This document shows, piece by piece, positions 1 through 8,085 of a stretch of 40,335 bases of DNA. This stretch comes from Tistrella bauzanensis. Lineage in GTDB: Bacteria > Pseudomonadota > Alphaproteobacteria > Tistrellales > Tistrellaceae. Both the position numbers and the translations under genes were made by a program. Positions within the stretch are counted from its first letter, which is position 1, and each line of letters begins with the position of its first letter. Location: contig NZ_BMDZ01000054.1 of assembly GCF_014636235.1 (NCBI RefSeq), positions 1 through 40,335 of the forward strand. The letters are read 5' to 3'. The notes beneath the pieces are model-generated. The model saw only the letters and a list, made by a program, of their open reading frames with translations. It ran no database searches and had not been told where the DNA came from.

Positions 1-100
1 CCTCCCAAGCCAAAAAGGTCGACAACGAGAGATTCAGACTTTTTCCGCCCTGTCACGCACAGTTTCACCCGATTGCCCTGGGGCAGGGGGCGGGTTCGCT

Positions 101-128
101 TTGCAAAGTGGCAGTGCGCCGTTATAGT
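101..128 (+). promoter_or_regulatory. Candidate promoter for the yajC-secD-secF operon
   Basis: A TTGCAA -35-like hexamer (101-106) and a TATAGT -10-like hexamer (123-128) are separated by 16 bases, about 80 bases before the chosen yajC start. No coding region is seen in bases 1-206, so this is the natural place for the operon promoter. The hexamers match the housekeeping consensus only moderately. Confidence 0.45.
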
Positions 129-206
129 CCCGACACGACTGCGCCGGAGCCGGCTTGCGGCTTCGGCTATCTCATTGCCAACGCATCACCTTACGGGGAC
201 GTCTCG

Positions 207-605
207 ATGCTCATCTCTCCGGCCTATGCGCAGGCCGCCGGCGGCGACGGCGGCGCCGGCATGCTTATGCAGCTGCTGCCGCTGCTCCTGATCTTCGTCG
301 TCTTCTATTTCCTGCTGATCCGTCCGCAGCAGAAGAAAGCCAAGCAGCATCGCGAGATGATCGCGGCGCTGCGCCGTGGCGACCGGGTGGTGACCGCCGG
401 CGGCATTGTCGGCACCATCGTGAAGGTGGATGACGACAGTTATGCGACGCTGGAGATCGCGCCGGATGTGCGGGTGAAGGTCATGCGGCACACCATCACC
501 GACAAGGTCGCCGCCACCGAACCCGCGTCCAGCCGCCGCAAGGCCGCCAAGGACGTGGTCGAGGATGCGGACGAGACCGTCGAGACCGATAAGACCGAGA
601 AGTGA
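207..605 (+). CDS. yajC: Preprotein translocase subunit YajC
   Basis: Encodes 132 residues. YajC is the small single-span membrane partner of SecDF in the Sec holotranslocon. A short N-terminus leads into one hydrophobic segment (about residues 21-40, QLLPLLLIFVVFYFLLI), followed by the family hallmark RPQQKKAKQH and a cytoplasmic domain with GDRVVTAGGIVGTIVKV. The tail is charged and rich in Asp, Glu and Lys. I chose the ATG at 207 because it follows a GGGGA-type ribosome site and gives the usual family length; an in-frame ATG at 108 would add 33 residues of non-homologous sequence. It is the first gene of the yajC-secD-secF operon, and a strong hairpin separates it from secD. Confidence 0.93.
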   Translation: MLISPAYAQAAGGDGGAGMLMQLLPLLLIFVVFYFLLIRPQQKKAKQHREMIAALRRGDRVVTAGGIVGTIVKVDDDSYATLEIAPDVRVKVMRHTITDKVAATEPASSRRKAAKDVVEDADETVETDKTEK

Positions 606-606
606 C

Positions 607-658
607 CTGACGGACAGTTGCGATCGGGCGCCCGTCGTCTGATCGCGACTGTCCTCAG
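607..658 (+). promoter_or_regulatory. Long intercistronic hairpin between yajC and secD
   Basis: CTGA plus GGACAGTTGCGATC (607-610 and 612-625) pairs with GATCGCGACTGTCC plus TCAG (641-654 and 655-658). This makes an 18-bp stem with one G-U pair, one bulged C (611) and a 15-nt loop. No T-run follows, so it is not a classical intrinsic terminator. A role in mRNA stability, processing or differential expression of yajC and secD is inference. Confidence 0.55.
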
Positions 659-700
659 CGCCGCCATCATCGCCCGCCCCGCCCACCCTCGACGGTATCC

Positions 701-2269
701 ATGCTGCATTTCGCCAAGTGGAAGACCGTGCTGATCATCGCGATCTGCCTGATCGGCGCGCTCTTCACCGCCCCGAATCTGATCGGGCGCCAGACGCTCG
801 ACAGTCTGCCCGATTGGCTGCCCAAACAGCGCATCAGCCTGGGGCTGGATCTGCGCGGCGGATCGCATCTCCTGCTCGAAGTCGATATGAGCGCCGTCCT
901 GCGGGAGCGGCTGAACGCCGTTTCCGACGATGTCCGCGCCCGACTGCGGGAAGCCGGCATCGGTTATGCCGGGATCGGCGTCGATGGCGACGCGGTCGTG
1001 GTCCGGGTGCGCGATGCGGCCGATGCCTCGCGCATTGCCGACGAGATGCGTGGCATGAATGCCGGCCTCGATGTCGAGGCCGCCGACGGCGTGGTCCGCG
1101 GTCGGTTCACCGCCGCCGAGATCGCCAACCGTCGCGATCAGACGCTGGCGCAGTCGATCGAGGTGGTCCGCCGCCGCGTCGACGAGCTTGGCACGCGGGA
1201 AGCGACCATTCAGCGCCAGGGTGACGAGCGGATCATCGTTCAGCTGCCCGGCGTGGAAAACCCCGCCGAGATCAAGGCACTGCTCGGCACCACCGCCAAG
1301 ATGAGCTTCCGGCTGCTCGACCCCACCACCAGCGCTTCCGAGGTGCTCTCGGGCGGGCGGTTGCCGCCGGGCTCCGAGATCCTCGACGGCACCGGCCCCG
1401 GTGGCCAGCCGACGAAATATGTCGTTCAGCGCCGGGTGCTGGTCTCGGGCGAACGGTTGACCGACAGCCAGCCCAGCTTCCAGAACAACGAACCCGTGGT
1501 CAGCTTCCGCTTCGACAGCGTCGGCGGCCGGCGCTTCGGCGAGGCGACCCAGCAGAATGTCGGTCGCAACCTCGCCATCGTGCTCGACGAAAAGGTGATC
1601 AGCGCGCCGGTGATCCGCGAGCCGATCCTGGGCGGGTCGGGCGTGATTTCAGGCACCTTCACCGTGCAGGAAGCCAGTAATCTGGCGGTGCTGCTGCGCG
1701 CCGGCGCCCTGCCCGCACCGCTGACCGTGATCGAGGAACGCACCGTCGGCCCCGATCTGGGCGCGGATGCCATCGCCCGCGGCGAGATTGCCAGCGTGCT
1801 GGCCTTCGTGCTGGTGGTGCTGTTCATGGCCGCCTATTACAAGCGGCTCGGCGTCTTTGCCGACGTCGCGCTGTTTGCCAATCTGGTTCTGCTGCTGGGG
1901 GCGCTGTCGGCGCTTCAGGCGACCCTGACGCTGCCGGGTATCGCCGGCATCGTGCTGACTCTGGGCATGGCGGTGGACGCCAATGTGCTGATCTATGAGC
2001 GCATCCGCGAGGAACTCGGCAATGGCCGATCACCGATTTCCGCGGTCGAAGCCGGGTTCAAGGGCGCCATGACCACAATTATCGACAGCAACCTGACCAC
2101 GCTGATTGCCGCGATGCTGCTGTTCCAGTTCGGAGCCGGGCCCGTCAAGGGCTTTGCGGTCACGCTGTCGATCGGCATCCTGACGACGCTGTTCACCTCG
2201 GTCTTCGTGACCCGGCTTCTGGTCGCGTCCTGGCTGAAGCGGGCGCGTCCGAAGACCCTTGCCTTCTGA
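701..2269 (+). CDS. secD: Protein translocase subunit SecD
   Basis: Encodes 522 residues. SecD with SecF forms a proton-driven membrane complex that pulls exported proteins through SecYEG on the periplasmic side. An N-terminal membrane span (about residues 9-26) is followed by the family motif LGLDLRGGSHLLLEVD, a large periplasmic region, and five further spans from about residue 360. The fourth-span signature GMAVDANVLIYERIREEL is present. Length is slightly shorter than E. coli SecD, as is common in alphaproteobacteria. The start MLHFAKWK matches the usual family N-terminus, although the ribosome site is weak. The secF ORF begins in an overlapping frame, but its likely start lies 22 bases downstream. 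Confidence 0.96.
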   Translation: MLHFAKWKTVLIIAICLIGALFTAPNLIGRQTLDSLPDWLPKQRISLGLDLRGGSHLLLEVDMSAVLRERLNAVSDDVRARLREAGIGYAGIGVDGDAVVVRVRDAADASRIADEMRGMNAGLDVEAADGVVRGRFTAAEIANRRDQTLAQSIEVVRRRVDELGTREATIQRQGDERIIVQLPGVENPAEIKALLGTTAKMSFRLLDPTTSASEVLSGGRLPPGSEILDGTGPGGQPTKYVVQRRVLVSGERLTDSQPSFQNNEPVVSFRFDSVGGRRFGEATQQNVGRNLAIVLDEKVISAPVIREPILGGSGVISGTFTVQEASNLAVLLRAGALPAPLTVIEERTVGPDLGADAIARGEIASVLAFVLVVLFMAAYYKRLGVFADVALFANLVLLLGALSALQATLTLPGIAGIVLTLGMAVDANVLIYERIREELGNGRSPISAVEAGFKGAMTTIIDSNLTTLIAAMLLFQFGAGPVKGFAVTLSIGILTTLFTSVFVTRLLVASWLKRARPKTLAF

Positions 2270-2291
2270 TCGAGCCGGGAGCCCGCAGCAG

Positions 2292-3251
2292 ATGAAATTC
2301 TCTCTCAATCCCGGCCGGACCAATATCGACTTCTTGCGATATCGCGTGGTCGCCTTGGTCTTCACCGCGGTTCTGACCATCGGCATCATTGCGCTGGTGG
2401 TGTTCCGTGGCCTCAATTTCGGCATCGACTTCACCGGTGGTGTGCTGGTCGAGGTGGAAACCTCCGGCCCCGCCGATCTGAGTGCCATGCGCGCAGCACT
2501 CGGCGACGGCGCCTTCGGCGACGTGTCGCTGCAGAATTTCGGTTCCGAAAATGCGGTGCTGATCCGGCTGAGCCAGGATGACACCGCCGGCGACGCTCAA
2601 GGCCGGCTGGTCGAAGAGGTGCGACGCACCCTGGCCGAACGCGTCGACCCGCAGATCCAGATCCAGCGTGCGGAATTCGTCGGCCCCAAGGTCGGCGGGG
2701 AGTTGATCGAGGGGGCGGTCATTGCCTTCGTCGTCGCGATCGCGGCGATGATGGTCTATGTCTGGTTCCGCTTCGAATGGCAGTTCGGCGTCGGGGCGGT
2801 GCTGGCCCTGTTCCACGACGTGATCATGACGATCGGCATGTACGCCATCACCGGGTACGAGTTCAACCTGACCTCGGTGGCGGCGGTACTGACCATCATC
2901 GGCTATTCGCTGAACGATACGGTGGTGATCTTCGACCGGGTGCGCGAAAACCTGCGCAAATATCGCGACATGACCGTGCCCGAGCTTCTGAACCGCGCGG
3001 TGAACGACACGCTTGCCCGCACGATCATGACCGGGCTCACCACCCTCATCGCCCTGTTCGCCCTGTTCTTCGTGGCGGGTGAGGCATTGTCGGGCTTCAC
3101 CTTTGCGATGATCGCGGGGGTTTTCATCGGCACATACTCCACCATCTTCATTGCTGTGCCGGTGCTGGTCTATCTGAACCTTCAGCGCCGTCAGCGCGGC
3201 CGTGTGGGTGGCGAAGACGACGCCGATGCGGCCGGTGCGGCCGACGCCTGA
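2292..3251 (+). CDS. secF: Protein translocase subunit SecF
   Basis: Encodes 319 residues, the partner of SecD. It contains an N-terminal span, the motif GLNFGIDFTGG (about residues 44-54), a periplasmic domain, and the C-terminal RND-type spans with GYSLNDTVVIFDRVREN. The ATG at 2292 gives the typical start MKFSLNPGRTNIDFLRYR; an in-frame ATG at 2259 overlaps the end of secD and adds 11 unlikely residues. The tail is rich in Asp and Ala (GGEDDADAAGAADA). It is co-transcribed with yajC and secD. Confidence 0.96.
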   Translation: MKFSLNPGRTNIDFLRYRVVALVFTAVLTIGIIALVVFRGLNFGIDFTGGVLVEVETSGPADLSAMRAALGDGAFGDVSLQNFGSENAVLIRLSQDDTAGDAQGRLVEEVRRTLAERVDPQIQIQRAEFVGPKVGGELIEGAVIAFVVAIAAMMVYVWFRFEWQFGVGAVLALFHDVIMTIGMYAITGYEFNLTSVAAVLTIIGYSLNDTVVIFDRVRENLRKYRDMTVPELLNRAVNDTLARTIMTGLTTLIALFALFFVAGEALSGFTFAMIAGVFIGTYSTIFIAVPVLVYLNLQRRQRGRVGGEDDADAAGAADA

Positions 3252-3316
3252 CCTGGCGGCTCGGCGATGCAGCCCGATGTGTCGGTCAACGCAGCAACCC
3301 CGAAGGACCCAAGCCG

Positions 3317-3700
3317 ATGATGGACCTGACACCGAAGCTTGCCGATGGCGCCAAGGTGGTGCAGGGTTATGCCGCCGGCCGCTTCCGGATCGCCGGAGAG
3401 GTCGTCTCCGGATCGGTTCTGATCCTGCCGGCGGCGGTGGAGCCATGGTCGGCCACCGACATTGCCGGTGCCACGGTCGAAAGCCTGGCACCGATGATCG
3501 CCGCCGGTCGTGGCGGGGCGGTCGAAATTCTGATCATCGGTTGTGGCGCCCGCACCCAGCTGGTGCCGCGCCCGCTCCGCGATGCCCTGCGTGATGCCGG
3601 GCTGAGTGTCGAGTTCATGGACACGGGTGCGGCGGCCCGCACCTACAACGTGCTGATGATGGAAGACCGCAAGGCCGCGGCGGCGCTGATCGCGCTCTGA
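3317..3700 (+). CDS. Mth938-domain protein, NDUFAF3-like
   Basis: Encodes 127 residues. The pattern VEILIIGCGARTQLVPRPL, then VEFMDTGAAARTYNVL and AAAALIAL, is that of the Mth938 (DUF498) family, whose mitochondrial member NDUFAF3 helps assemble respiratory complex I. The bacterial function is not firmly established. No signal peptide or membrane span is visible, so it should be cytoplasmic. It starts 65 bases after secF on the same strand and ends at a strong terminator, so it is probably the last gene of the sec operon. A homologue of a second complex I assembly factor (NDUFAF6) lies at 8086-8943. Confidence 0.85.
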   Translation: MMDLTPKLADGAKVVQGYAAGRFRIAGEVVSGSVLILPAAVEPWSATDIAGATVESLAPMIAAGRGGAVEILIIGCGARTQLVPRPLRDALRDAGLSVEFMDTGAAARTYNVLMMEDRKAAAALIAL

Positions 3701-3723
3701 TCGCATCCGCAGGCCTTGGACGA

Positions 3724-3761
3724 AAAAACCCCCGCCGATGCATGCGCCGGCGGGGGTTTTT
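3724..3761. terminator. Bidirectional intrinsic terminator
   Basis: AAAAACCCCCGCCG (3724-3737) is perfectly complementary to CGGCGGGGGTTTTT (3748-3761), with a 10-nt loop. A GC-rich stem with A-tract and T-tract flanks works in both directions. It sits between two convergent genes, the Mth938 gene (plus) and sodB (minus). Confidence 0.93.
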
Positions 3762-3807
3762 CATGAAGGCTGTCGGGTGCCGGCGGCCGTGGCCGCCGGA
3801 TACCGGA

Positions 3808-4407
3808 TCAGGCCGCGCCGAGATTGGCGGCGGCGAAATCCCAGTTCACCAGATTGTCCAGATACGACTGGATGAAGTCGGGGCGCCGGTTCTGGTAATC
3901 CAGATAATAGGCGTGCTCCCAGACGTCCAGGGTCAGCAGCGGCGTGGCGCCGGTGCCGACCGGGGTCTCGGCATTGCCGGTCTTGACCACCTCAAGCTTG
4001 CCGTCCTTGACCACCAGCCAGGCCCAGCCCGAGCCGAACTGGGTGGTGGCGGCGGTCTTGAAGGCGTCCTTGAACTTGTCGAGGCTGCCGAAATCGGCCT
4101 CGATGCGCTTGGCCAGTTCGCCGGTCGGCGCGCCGCCGCCGTTCGGCTTCATCGAATGCCAGAAGAAGGTGTGGTTCCAGACCTGGGCCGCATTGTTGAA
4201 CACGCCGGCCTTGGAGGCATCGCCACGGGTCTTGACGATGATGTCCTCAAGGCTGGCGTCGGCGAGATCGGTGCCCTCGACCAGCTTGTTGAGGTTCACG
4301 ACATAGGTGTTGTGATGCTTGCCGTGATGGAACTCAAAGGTCTGGGCCGAGATGTGCGGCTCCAGAGCGGTCTTGTCATAGGGCAGGGCGGGAAGTTCGA
4401 ACGCCAT
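3808..4407 (-). CDS. sodB: Superoxide dismutase (Fe type)
   Basis: Encodes 199 residues and converts superoxide to hydrogen peroxide and oxygen in the cytoplasm. The N-terminus [20 protein letters not shown], the metal and active-site block [16 protein letters not shown], the FeSOD-like [17 protein letters not shown], and the metal motif [12 protein letters not shown] are all intact. The Gln in AAQVWNH favours iron over manganese. The ATG at 4407 follows GAGGACGAGGA; a longer ORF upstream (to 4536) carries no family sequence. The same strand holds hpnE 346 bases upstream, but the gap suggests a separate promoter. Confidence 0.95.
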   Translation of the reverse strand: MAFELPALPYDKTALEPHISAQTFEFHHGKHHNTYVVNLNKLVEGTDLADASLEDIIVKTRGDASKAGVFNNAAQVWNHTFFWHSMKPNGGGAPTGELAKRIEADFGSLDKFKDAFKTAATTQFGSGWAWLVVKDGKLEVVKTGNAETPVGTGATPLLTLDVWEHAYYLDYQNRRPDFIQSYLDNLVNWDFAAANLGAA

Positions 4408-4753
4408 GACGATCCTCGTCCTCGTTGTCTTTTTACCGTGAAGCCGCCGTTCCGGCGGCCCCAGGGGGCAGGGCGGCATAGTTGTCACCCACACGGGCAA
4501 CATCTCCGCTGGCGGAAAGGTTGCACGGGCGGGCAAGACGATTGCGGCCGCGATCCCCCCGGGTGGTGATAGCTTGAATGCCCGGTCTGTGCCAGCCTCC
4601 GACGCCTCCGGTGATGCGCCATTGGCGGTGGAGACGGGCAGGCCGTCGGCGGTAGCGGATCGCCCGTCATTCCTCGGGCATCGCGCAACCGTCGTGGCGC
4701 AATATGGGGCCAGATGCGGCTGTGGCCAAGAGGTGCCGTCGACATGTCACGGG
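4408..4753. other. Spacer between hpnE and sodB
   Basis: This is 346 bases without a convincing gene. A small hairpin (GCCGCC at 4443-4448 with GGCGGC at 4454-4459) falls in the likely sodB leader; it lacks a T-run on the minus strand, so it is not a good terminator for hpnE. The sodB promoter is expected here, but I could not pick a clear -35/-10 pair. Confidence 0.5.
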
Positions 4754-6004
4754 TCAGCGGGCGGTCAGCACCGCGCGGGCGGCGGCACGGCCGCTGAGAA
4801 CCGCACCTTCGATGGTTGCGGGCAGGCCGGTGTCGGTCCAGTCGCCGGCCAGATAAACCTGCCGCTGCATGCTGGCACCGGGCGGTGGGCGCCGGGCTTC
4901 GCCCGCCGGATCATGGCGCATGGTCGCGCGCTTTTCCTTCACCACACGCACCGGCGGCATGTCTCGTGGCAGACCGGCATCGGCGCCCAGAGCGCTCCGG
5001 ATCTCGGCCCAGCCGATCGCCGCCAGTCGCTCGGCCGGATCGCCCACCCGATCATCGGCGGCACTGGTGGTGATCGACAGAATGCCGTCTCGGTGAAATA
5101 TCCAGTCGGCGAGCCCGCCCACCACCATCAGCGCATCCGGCAGATGGCTGGTCCCGGCCCCGGCGGGCAGGGCGTAATGCAGGTTCAGGATCGCCGACGA
5201 CCCCTCCGGCACCCGCAGCGCCGGCAGCAGCCGTTTCGCCGCGGCCGGAGGCACCGCCAGAATGGTCGCCTGATCCGCAGCCGGTTCAGGCAGGCGATCG
5301 ACGGCGGCCCCAGTGCGCAGGATGGCGCCAAGATCGCGCAGCCGCGCCAGCGCCGGGGCGATCAGGGCGGCATCCAGTCCGCCTTCCACCAGATACAGGC
5401 GCACTCCGGCCGGCCCCGCCAACGCCAGCCGGCCCAGAAGCCGCCGGACCAGCCGGGTGTCGGCGTCGGCCGGATCGATGTTCAGCGCTGCGCGGATCAG
5501 CGGCCCCAGTAGCAGCCGGCCACACGGCGTCGAGAGCAGTCTGGGATGGTCACGCCCGATCCGGTCGTTCCGGCCACCAATAACCACCAGCCGCAGCAGG
5601 GCGGCCAGATCGCCGGAACCGGCGCCGATTGCACGAAGGGCTGCCAGCGGCCGATCCAGGTCCAGATGCAGCCGTCGGGTGACGTCGCCGCCGGGAGCAT
5701 CGAGCACGACCACCGGATAGACCGGTGGCAGCATTCTGAAACAGCCACCGACGCGGCGCACGAAATCGAGCGCCGCGGGATTGGCGCCCAGCAGCACATG
5801 CGTGCCATTGTCGAGCCGGCGGCCGGTCTCGCGATCGTCGAACGACCGGCAGCGGCCGCCGGCACCGGGGGCCGCCTCCAAAATCTCCACCGCCAGCCCG
5901 GCTTCGGCGAGGTCCAGGGCAGCGGCAAGCCCGGCGATGCCGGCCCCGACGACCAGGGCGCGGCGGCAGGTGGGACCGGTCACCTCAGCGACCAAGCCGG
6001 GCAT
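4754..6004 (-). CDS. hpnE: Hydroxysqualene dehydroxylase (squalene-forming FAD enzyme)
   Basis: Encodes 416 residues. HpnE is an FAD-dependent amine-oxidase-fold enzyme that reduces hydroxysqualene to squalene, the last step of the bacterial HpnC/D/E route to hopanoid precursors. The dinucleotide-binding motif GAGIAGLAAALDLAEAG (about residues 21-37) is followed by EILEAAPGAGGRCRSF and DNGTHVLLGAN. The C-terminus has the second FAD motif YLAGDWTDTGLPATIEGAVLSG. It overlaps the end of the upstream fusion gene by 20 bases, so the two are probably translationally coupled and act in sequence on one pathway. Confidence 0.9.
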   Translation of the reverse strand: MPGLVAEVTGPTCRRALVVGAGIAGLAAALDLAEAGLAVEILEAAPGAGGRCRSFDDRETGRRLDNGTHVLLGANPAALDFVRRVGGCFRMLPPVYPVVVLDAPGGDVTRRLHLDLDRPLAALRAIGAGSGDLAALLRLVVIGGRNDRIGRDHPRLLSTPCGRLLLGPLIRAALNIDPADADTRLVRRLLGRLALAGPAGVRLYLVEGGLDAALIAPALARLRDLGAILRTGAAVDRLPEPAADQATILAVPPAAAKRLLPALRVPEGSSAILNLHYALPAGAGTSHLPDALMVVGGLADWIFHRDGILSITTSAADDRVGDPAERLAAIGWAEIRSALGADAGLPRDMPPVRVVKEKRATMRHDPAGEARRPPPGASMQRQVYLAGDWTDTGLPATIEGAVLSGRAAARAVLTAR

Positions 6005-7793
6005 TGACCGCGTGGACCACCGCGACGCGCATCGCGCGCCGTTTCAGCCGCCGGCGGGTCGGCTGGTCGATGCTGTCGAAGCCGGTCGCCTCCAGCACCG
6101 CCAGCAGGCCGCGATAGGCATCGCCCATCGCCATTGCCGGTCGCAGCCGGCGACGTAATGCGGGTTCAGGCGGAAGGGCGGCATCGGCTGCCGCGAAGGC
6201 CGCGCGGGCGGCGCGGGCCAGCGCTGTGGCGGCCGGCCGGCGTGCCGGTCCCTCGATGATCTCCACCGCCGGCAGCCTCGGGTCGACACCGGCGGCGATG
6301 ATCGCCTCGGCCGGCAGATAGATCCGGCCACGAACCGCATCTTCATCCAGGTCGCGCAGGATGTTCACGAATTGCAGGGCCCGGCCCAGTTGTTGGGCAT
6401 AGTGATGGCCGCGATCGCCCGGCACGTCGAAAACCGGCAGCGCCGCCTGGCCGACGGCGCCCGCCACCCGGTCGACATAGCGCAGCAGGGCCGGCCAGGT
6501 GGGGGCAAAGGCGGCGCCGTCCAGACAATCGCTGCGACAGCCGGCAATGATCATGCGCAGCGCGGTTGCCGGCAGCCCGTGGCTGATCACCGCCGTGCCG
6601 ATGGTGGCATCTTCGGCGGCATCCATGGCCGGATGTGCAGCGGGCAGTTGGCCCGAGGCCATCGCCAGCAGCCGGTCGTCGATCAGATCCAGGCGCAGAC
6701 GGCGGATATCGGTGGCATCGACGCCATCGGCGATGTCGTCGACCATGCGGCTGAACCCGTACAGCGCCAGCATCGCCGGCCGGCGGTCGGCCGGCATCAG
6801 CCGCACGGCCATACTGAAGCTGCTGCCGCCGATGGCGGTGCGCCCGCTGGTGCTGCCCGGGTAGAGTTCGGCGAATGCGGTGCCCAGTATTGCGCCCAGC
6901 CAGTCGCGGCGGCGCGGTCGGACCATGCCGGCCAGGGGATCTGCGCCGGTGAACCGGCGGCGGTGGCGACGGGCGATGCGCAGCGTCAGCCCGGCCTGGA
7001 TGCGCAGACGCCGGAACGGTGTCTCCATCGGCAGCGACGCCGCCCGTGCCAGCAATTCATCGATGGCATCAAGCATCCGCCCGATTGCGGCACCAAGCCG
7101 GGGCGGTGCCGCCGGTGCGCCCAGGACCGCGACACCAAGGCCGGCATCGGCCAGCCAGCGTCCGGGAATCCAGACCCGGCCGGCGGTGCGGTAATCGCGC
7201 CCCAGGTCACGCAGATGGTTCAACAGTTGCAGTGCCACGGCCAGATCATCGGCGGCACGGCCACGCCGCTGGTCGTGGTCGCCGGCCGCCTGCATCAGCA
7301 CCCGTGCGACGGGGGCCGCCGACAGCCGGCAATGCGCGTCCAGATCGGCCCAGTCCTGCGGTCGGAAGCCGTCGACATCGCGACGCGATGCCTCGGCCAG
7401 ATCGGCCAGCGTCTGAACGCTGATATCGGCGGCGCGCAGTGCCGCTGCTGCGTCGCGGGCCAGTCGCCCCAGTTCGCGCGCCTCCGGCGATGCCGAGTCC
7501 CCCGCGTCCCTGGTCAGGATCTGCGGGGCGGCATCAGGCGTCAACCCGCCCCTAAAGGCATCGATGGCCGCGATCCGTGTGGCCGCCGGCAGAGTCTGAT
7601 CGTCGGCGATATCGTCGAGCCTGCGGGCAGCGCGATAGAAGGCATGGATCGCCGGCCGGGCCGGGCCGGGCGGTGCGGCCCATGACAGGACGGGAAAATC
7701 CTCTCGCCCCGCGGCCAGGGTGCGGGTGGCGATGTCGGCGCGGGCCGGGGCGGGCTGTACGGGGCGAGGCAGGGGATTGGCGTCAGCCGGCAT
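5985..7793 (-). CDS. HpnC-HpnD fusion: hydroxysqualene synthase / presqualene diphosphate synthase
   Basis: Encodes 602 residues, twice the length of a single squalene/phytoene synthase, with two complete modules. Module 1 (about 1-300) has an Asp-rich motif LDDIADD near residue 60 and a second block NHLRDLGRDYR at 192-202, which is HpnC-like. Module 2 (about 320-602) has SSFSMAVRLMPADRR, VDDIADG at 351-357 and NILRDLDEDAVRGRIYLP at 477-494, which is HpnD-like. By family knowledge HpnD condenses two farnesyl diphosphates to presqualene diphosphate and HpnC converts that to hydroxysqualene. Here both are on one chain, with HpnE encoded immediately downstream. Module assignments rest on motif resemblance. 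The ATG at 7793 was chosen because it is the first in-frame start. Confidence 0.85.
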   Translation of the reverse strand: MPADANPLPRPVQPAPARADIATRTLAAGREDFPVLSWAAPPGPARPAIHAFYRAARRLDDIADDQTLPAATRIAAIDAFRGGLTPDAAPQILTRDAGDSASPEARELGRLARDAAAALRAADISVQTLADLAEASRRDVDGFRPQDWADLDAHCRLSAAPVARVLMQAAGDHDQRRGRAADDLAVALQLLNHLRDLGRDYRTAGRVWIPGRWLADAGLGVAVLGAPAAPPRLGAAIGRMLDAIDELLARAASLPMETPFRRLRIQAGLTLRIARRHRRRFTGADPLAGMVRPRRRDWLGAILGTAFAELYPGSTSGRTAIGGSSFSMAVRLMPADRRPAMLALYGFSRMVDDIADGVDATDIRRLRLDLIDDRLLAMASGQLPAAHPAMDAAEDATIGTAVISHGLPATALRMIIAGCRSDCLDGAAFAPTWPALLRYVDRVAGAVGQAALPVFDVPGDRGHHYAQQLGRALQFVNILRDLDEDAVRGRIYLPAEAIIAAGVDPRLPAVEIIEGPARRPAATALARAARAAFAAADAALPPEPALRRRLRPAMAMGDAYRGLLAVLEATGFDSIDQPTRRRLKRRAMRVAVVHAVNARLGR

Positions 7794-7814
7794 CGGCGGT
7801 GTGGTCTCCGGTCT

Positions 7815-7888
7815 GGCGTCAGAAGATGTGGGTGGCGCCAGAAAATGTGGGTGGCGTCAGAAGGGTGGATGGCGTCAGAAGGGTGGAT
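7815..7888. repeat. Four-copy 18-19 bp tandem repeat
   Basis: Four head-to-tail units start at 7815, 7834, 7853 and 7871. The first two are 19 bp and resemble GGCGTCAGAAGATGTGGGT; the last two are identical 18-bp units GGCGTCAGAAGGGTGGAT. They lie just upstream of the hpnCD start in the divergent spacer. There are no spacers between units, so this is not a CRISPR array. Confidence 0.9.
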
Positions 7889-8025
7889 GGCGGCCGCCGT
7901 CCCAAACCATAACATCACCCGGTTTGCGGTGGACCCCCTGAAGCCTGTATCGTCGCACAACTGCGGCCGGGCTGCACCCGGACGGGTGCAGCCCCGATGC
8001 CTCCGATGCCGATCATACCCGATCT

Positions 8026-8076
8026 CCGTCATCGCCACAGGCCCCGTCATCGCCACAGGCCCCGTCATCACCACAG
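8026..8076. repeat. Three-copy 18 bp tandem repeat
   Basis: One 15-bp partial unit (8026-8040) and two 18-bp units (8041-8058 and 8059-8076) repeat GCCCCGTCATCGCCACAG; the last has one substitution. The array ends 9 bases before the start codon of the NDUFAF6-like gene, so it lies in that gene's leader next to its ribosome site (GGAAG). Confidence 0.9.
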
Positions 8077-8085
8077 GAAGACTGT

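Noticed and set aside
2193-3491. 432-residue open frame antisense to secF
   Set aside because: It mirrors secF codons, is rich in His, Gln and Arg, and lacks any motif. This is a GC-bias shadow.
7815-8076. CRISPR array
   Set aside because: The repeats are directly adjacent without spacers and the two arrays have different units. No cas genes are present.
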